Shown here: positions 6,664 to 7,901 of the stretch, piece after piece | Position numbering within the stretch: position 1 is the first letter of the stretch | How the letters are laid out: each line of letters begins with the position of its first letter | Source of the DNA: Anaerotignum sp. | Lineage (GTDB): Bacteria; Bacillota; Clostridia; Lachnospirales; Anaerotignaceae | NCBI GenBank assembly: GCA_017560955.1 | Contig: JAFZDV010000153.1 | Span: 1-7,901 of the forward strand | Direction: 5' to 3' | Length of the DNA: 7,901 bases | Notes under the pieces: generated by a model | Seen by the model: only the letters and a program-made list of their open reading frames with translations | Database searches by the model: none | Told to the model about the DNA's origin: nothing | Made by a program: the position numbers and the translations under genes

Positions 6664-6692
6664 ATTATAGCATTATCTATTTTAAAAAACAA
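6664..6692 (-). promoter_or_regulatory. Candidate sigma-A promoter for topB (and probably ynbB)
   Basis: TATAAT (6664-6669) lies 17 bases downstream of TTGTTT (6687-6692), a weak -35 that keeps only the TTG. The predicted transcript start near 6657 gives a leader of about 30 nt carrying the GGGAGG site. The -10 match is perfect but the region is AT-rich, so the -35 is uncertain. Confidence 0.6.
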
Positions 6693-6758
6693 ATCTCTTC
6701 TTCGCCTTTTTTATTGACCTGAGCAACATTCCTTTTCTTAAAGTTTTTACATCCCCCA

Positions 6759-6779
6759 ATGTAGTATGTTTTACTACAT
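6759..6779. repeat. Perfect 8-bp inverted repeat, operator-like
   Basis: ATGTAGTA (6759-6766) and TACTACAT (6772-6779) are exact inverse complements separated by TGTTT. The repeat ends 19 bases before the degV -35 box and lies about 65 bases upstream of the topB -35, so it could bind a dimeric regulator of degV or of both genes. There is no T-tract, so it is not a terminator. The inner arms (GTAGTA/TACTAC, 5-nt spacer) have the same geometry as the FapR operator as I remember it (TTAGTA/TACTAA), differing by one base per arm. Confidence 0.6.
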
Positions 6780-6798
6780 CACAGTGTTACCGAATTTG

Positions 6799-6827
6799 TT
6801 GACAACTCACAAATTTATAGTTAGAAT
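6799..6827 (+). promoter_or_regulatory. Sigma-A promoter of degV
   Basis: TTGACA (6799-6804), a 17-base spacer and TAGAAT (6822-6827, five of six to TATAAT) make a near-consensus promoter. Transcription should start around 6834, giving a leader of about 38 nt that contains GGAGG at 6860-6864. Confidence 0.82.
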
Positions 6828-6871
6828 AATAGTATACAATACGAATAGTATGAATATATGGAGGTTATCCT

Positions 6872-7753
6872 ATGAATAAATACAAAATCATTGCAGATAC
6901 ATCCTGCGATATGCCCGCAGCAGTTTTTGCTGCACAGAATGTAACTTATGTTCCTTTCAATGTTTCCTTTGATCAGCAGAATTATCTGGAAGAACTGAAA
7001 GACATCACACCCGATGAATTTTATGACAAAATCAATGCAGAAAAACTGTTCCCCAAAACATCCCTGCCCTCTGTACAGGCTTATATGGATGCCATGGAAG
7101 CAGCACTGAAAGAAGGCAACGATGTTCTGTGCCTCTGCCTGTCTTCCAAATTCAGCGGTTCTTATGGCAGTGCTGTCAATGCAGCAAATATTCTGGCAGA
7201 CGACTATCCCGACCGTATCATCAGAGTGGTTGATACAACATGTGCAACAGCTTGTGAAGGTCTGATGGTTATGGAAGCATGCCGCATGAGAGATGCAGGT
7301 ATGGAAATGGATTCCGTTGTTGAAAAACTGGATAAAATGAAAGAATCCGCTTGCCTGTATGTTACAGTTGACTCTCTGGAACACCTGCAGAAAGGCGGCA
7401 GACTTGGTAAAGCCTCCGCACTGGCAGGCGCTATCCTGAACATCAAACCCATCATCTCTATGAAAGACGGCGAACTGCAGGCTGAAAGCAAAGTAAGAGG
7501 TTCCAAAAAAGCCCTGAAAACAATCATGGATCTGTCCAAAGAAAAAATGGGTGCTGACAAAGACCAGTACAGAGTACTCTTCGTACGCGGCGAAAAAGAA
7601 CGCCATGAAACTGCAGTAGAAATGGCAAATGAACTTCGTGCAGAAGGTTACGATGTATATGAAGATGTATGGACTGTAGGTATCACAATCGGTTCTCACA
7701 TCGGCCCTACTCCCATCGCAATCTGCATGATGAAAAAATACGAGTTCGTATAA
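6872..7753 (+). CDS. DegV family (FakB-type) fatty-acid-binding protein
   Basis: This is a 293-residue cytosolic protein of the DegV fold. Characterised members (FakB of Staphylococcus and Streptococcus) hold a free fatty acid while the kinase FakA phosphorylates it for phospholipid synthesis. Motifs in order are ADTSCDMP (8-15), KTSLPS (62-67), SSKFSGSYGSA (91-101), the DSLEHLQKGGRLGKA stretch (167-181) leading to LNIKPII (189-195), KVRGSKKAL (207-215), and GSHIGPTP (274-281). Thr63, Ser91/Ser92, Arg177 and His276 fall where FakB proteins place their carboxylate-binding and kinase-interaction residues (from memory). Length is typical. The start has GGAGG seven bases ahead and there is no competing start. 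Leucine is mostly CTG, suggesting good expression. It is a single-gene unit with its own promoter and terminator. No fakA kinase or lipid gene is in view, so the fatty-acid role is by family only. Confidence 0.92.
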   Translation: MNKYKIIADTSCDMPAAVFAAQNVTYVPFNVSFDQQNYLEELKDITPDEFYDKINAEKLFPKTSLPSVQAYMDAMEAALKEGNDVLCLCLSSKFSGSYGSAVNAANILADDYPDRIIRVVDTTCATACEGLMVMEACRMRDAGMEMDSVVEKLDKMKESACLYVTVDSLEHLQKGGRLGKASALAGAILNIKPIISMKDGELQAESKVRGSKKALKTIMDLSKEKMGADKDQYRVLFVRGEKERHETAVEMANELRAEGYDVYEDVWTVGITIGSHIGPTPIAICMMKKYEFV

Positions 7754-7769
7754 TAAAATTACGATATCC

Positions 7770-7799
7770 AATACCTCGACATTGTCGGGGTATTTTTTT
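7770..7799 (+). terminator. Intrinsic terminator of degV
   Basis: AATACCTCGAC (7770-7780) pairs with GTCGGGGTATT (7784-7794) over 11 pairs including one G-U, with a 3-nt loop, followed by T's to 7799. It begins 16 bases after the degV stop codon. Confidence 0.93.
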
Positions 7800-7806
7800 A
7801 TGCAAT

Positions 7807-7850
7807 AAAAGACCCCTCATCGTATCTTATGTACAATGAAGGGTCTTTTT
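7807..7850. terminator. Second terminator, bidirectional
   Basis: AAAAGACCC (7807-7815) pairs with GGGTCTTTT (7841-7849), then after one C/A mismatch TCAT pairs with ATGA, leaving a 15-nt loop. T's follow on the plus strand, and the A-run at 7807-7810 gives U's on the minus strand. Because degV already has a terminator 8 bases upstream, this one probably ends a minus-strand gene lying beyond the right edge. Confidence 0.8.
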
Positions 7851-7854
7851 CTAT

Positions 7855-7870
7855 GAGGAGTTTCCTCCCC
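7855..7870 (-). repeat. Small GNRA-type hairpin near the right edge
   Basis: On the minus strand GGGGAG and CTCCTC pair (six pairs, one G-U) around a GAAA tetraloop, just ahead of the bidirectional terminator for leftward transcription. The plus-strand version has an A-C mismatch, so the fold favours a minus-strand RNA. It may be part of the 3' untranslated region of an unseen gene. In the remaining 31 bases to the edge I see no supported gene, only in-frame minus-strand stops (TAATAATAA). Confidence 0.35.
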
Positions 7871-7901
7871 TTTTCGTCATTTATTATTATTTGTCTCTCA
7901 G

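Noticed and set aside
6759..6779. BlaI/MecI/CopY-type operator
   Set aside because: Those sites have the order TACA-TGTA, whereas here the half-sites are in the opposite order (TGTAGTA then TACTACA).
6821..7771. 316-codon open frame on the minus strand
   Set aside because: It is antisense to degV, Cys/Phe/His-rich, and overlaps the degV promoter and terminator region; a shadow frame.
7853..7901. Plus-strand ATG opening a hydrophobic peptide (MRSFLPFSSFIIICLS) to the window edge
   Set aside because: It looks like a signal peptide, but it begins three bases after a terminator T-tract with no ribosome binding site or room for a promoter; 16 codons are not enough to support a gene.

Overview
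The window looks like chromosomal DNA from a low-to-moderate GC, spore-forming Bacillota, most likely a Clostridia member. The evidence is a SpoVB-type flippase, a DegV-family protein, a Gram-positive type topoisomerase III, a YnbB-type PLP enzyme, strong AGGAGG-type ribosome binding sites, sigma-A-like promoters and U-tract intrinsic terminators. I see no phage, transposon, CRISPR, tRNA or rRNA signal. This is core-genome housekeeping sequence and not an accessory island.

Layout, left to right. (1) Positions 1-995, minus strand: the N-terminal 331 codons of an APC-superfamily amino acid permease whose 3' end lies beyond the left edge. It is read from a perfect consensus promoter (1324-1352) through a leader of about 320 nt. 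That leader contains a tandem glycine riboswitch (1118-1302) followed directly by an intrinsic terminator (1061-1118), so permease expression is predicted to respond to glycine. (2) Positions 1578-3101, plus strand: a spoVB-like MOP-superfamily flippase, divergent from the permease. (3) A compact bidirectional terminator (3092-3128) separates it from the convergent minus-strand pair. (4) Positions 3130-4410, minus: a YnbB / methionine gamma-lyase family PLP enzyme. Positions 4464-6626, minus: topB, DNA topoisomerase III. The two are 53 nt apart with no visible terminator and probably share the topB promoter at 6664-6692. (5) A 245-nt divergent intergenic region carries both promoters and a perfect 8-bp inverted repeat (6759-6779). 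(6) Positions 6872-7753, plus: a DegV/FakB-type fatty-acid-binding protein, followed by its own terminator (7770-7799) and a second, bidirectional terminator (7807-7850) that probably also closes a minus-strand gene beyond the right edge.

The genes do not form one pathway; they are separate housekeeping units. The most interesting part is the permease leader. It combines the tandem glycine aptamers, a terminator that touches the aptamer-2 P1 helix, and, downstream of the terminator, a segment complementary to the conserved core of aptamer 2. The second item is the operator-like palindrome ahead of degV, whose 6-5-6 geometry resembles the FapR lipid-regulator site as I remember it. I found no convincing wholly new system.
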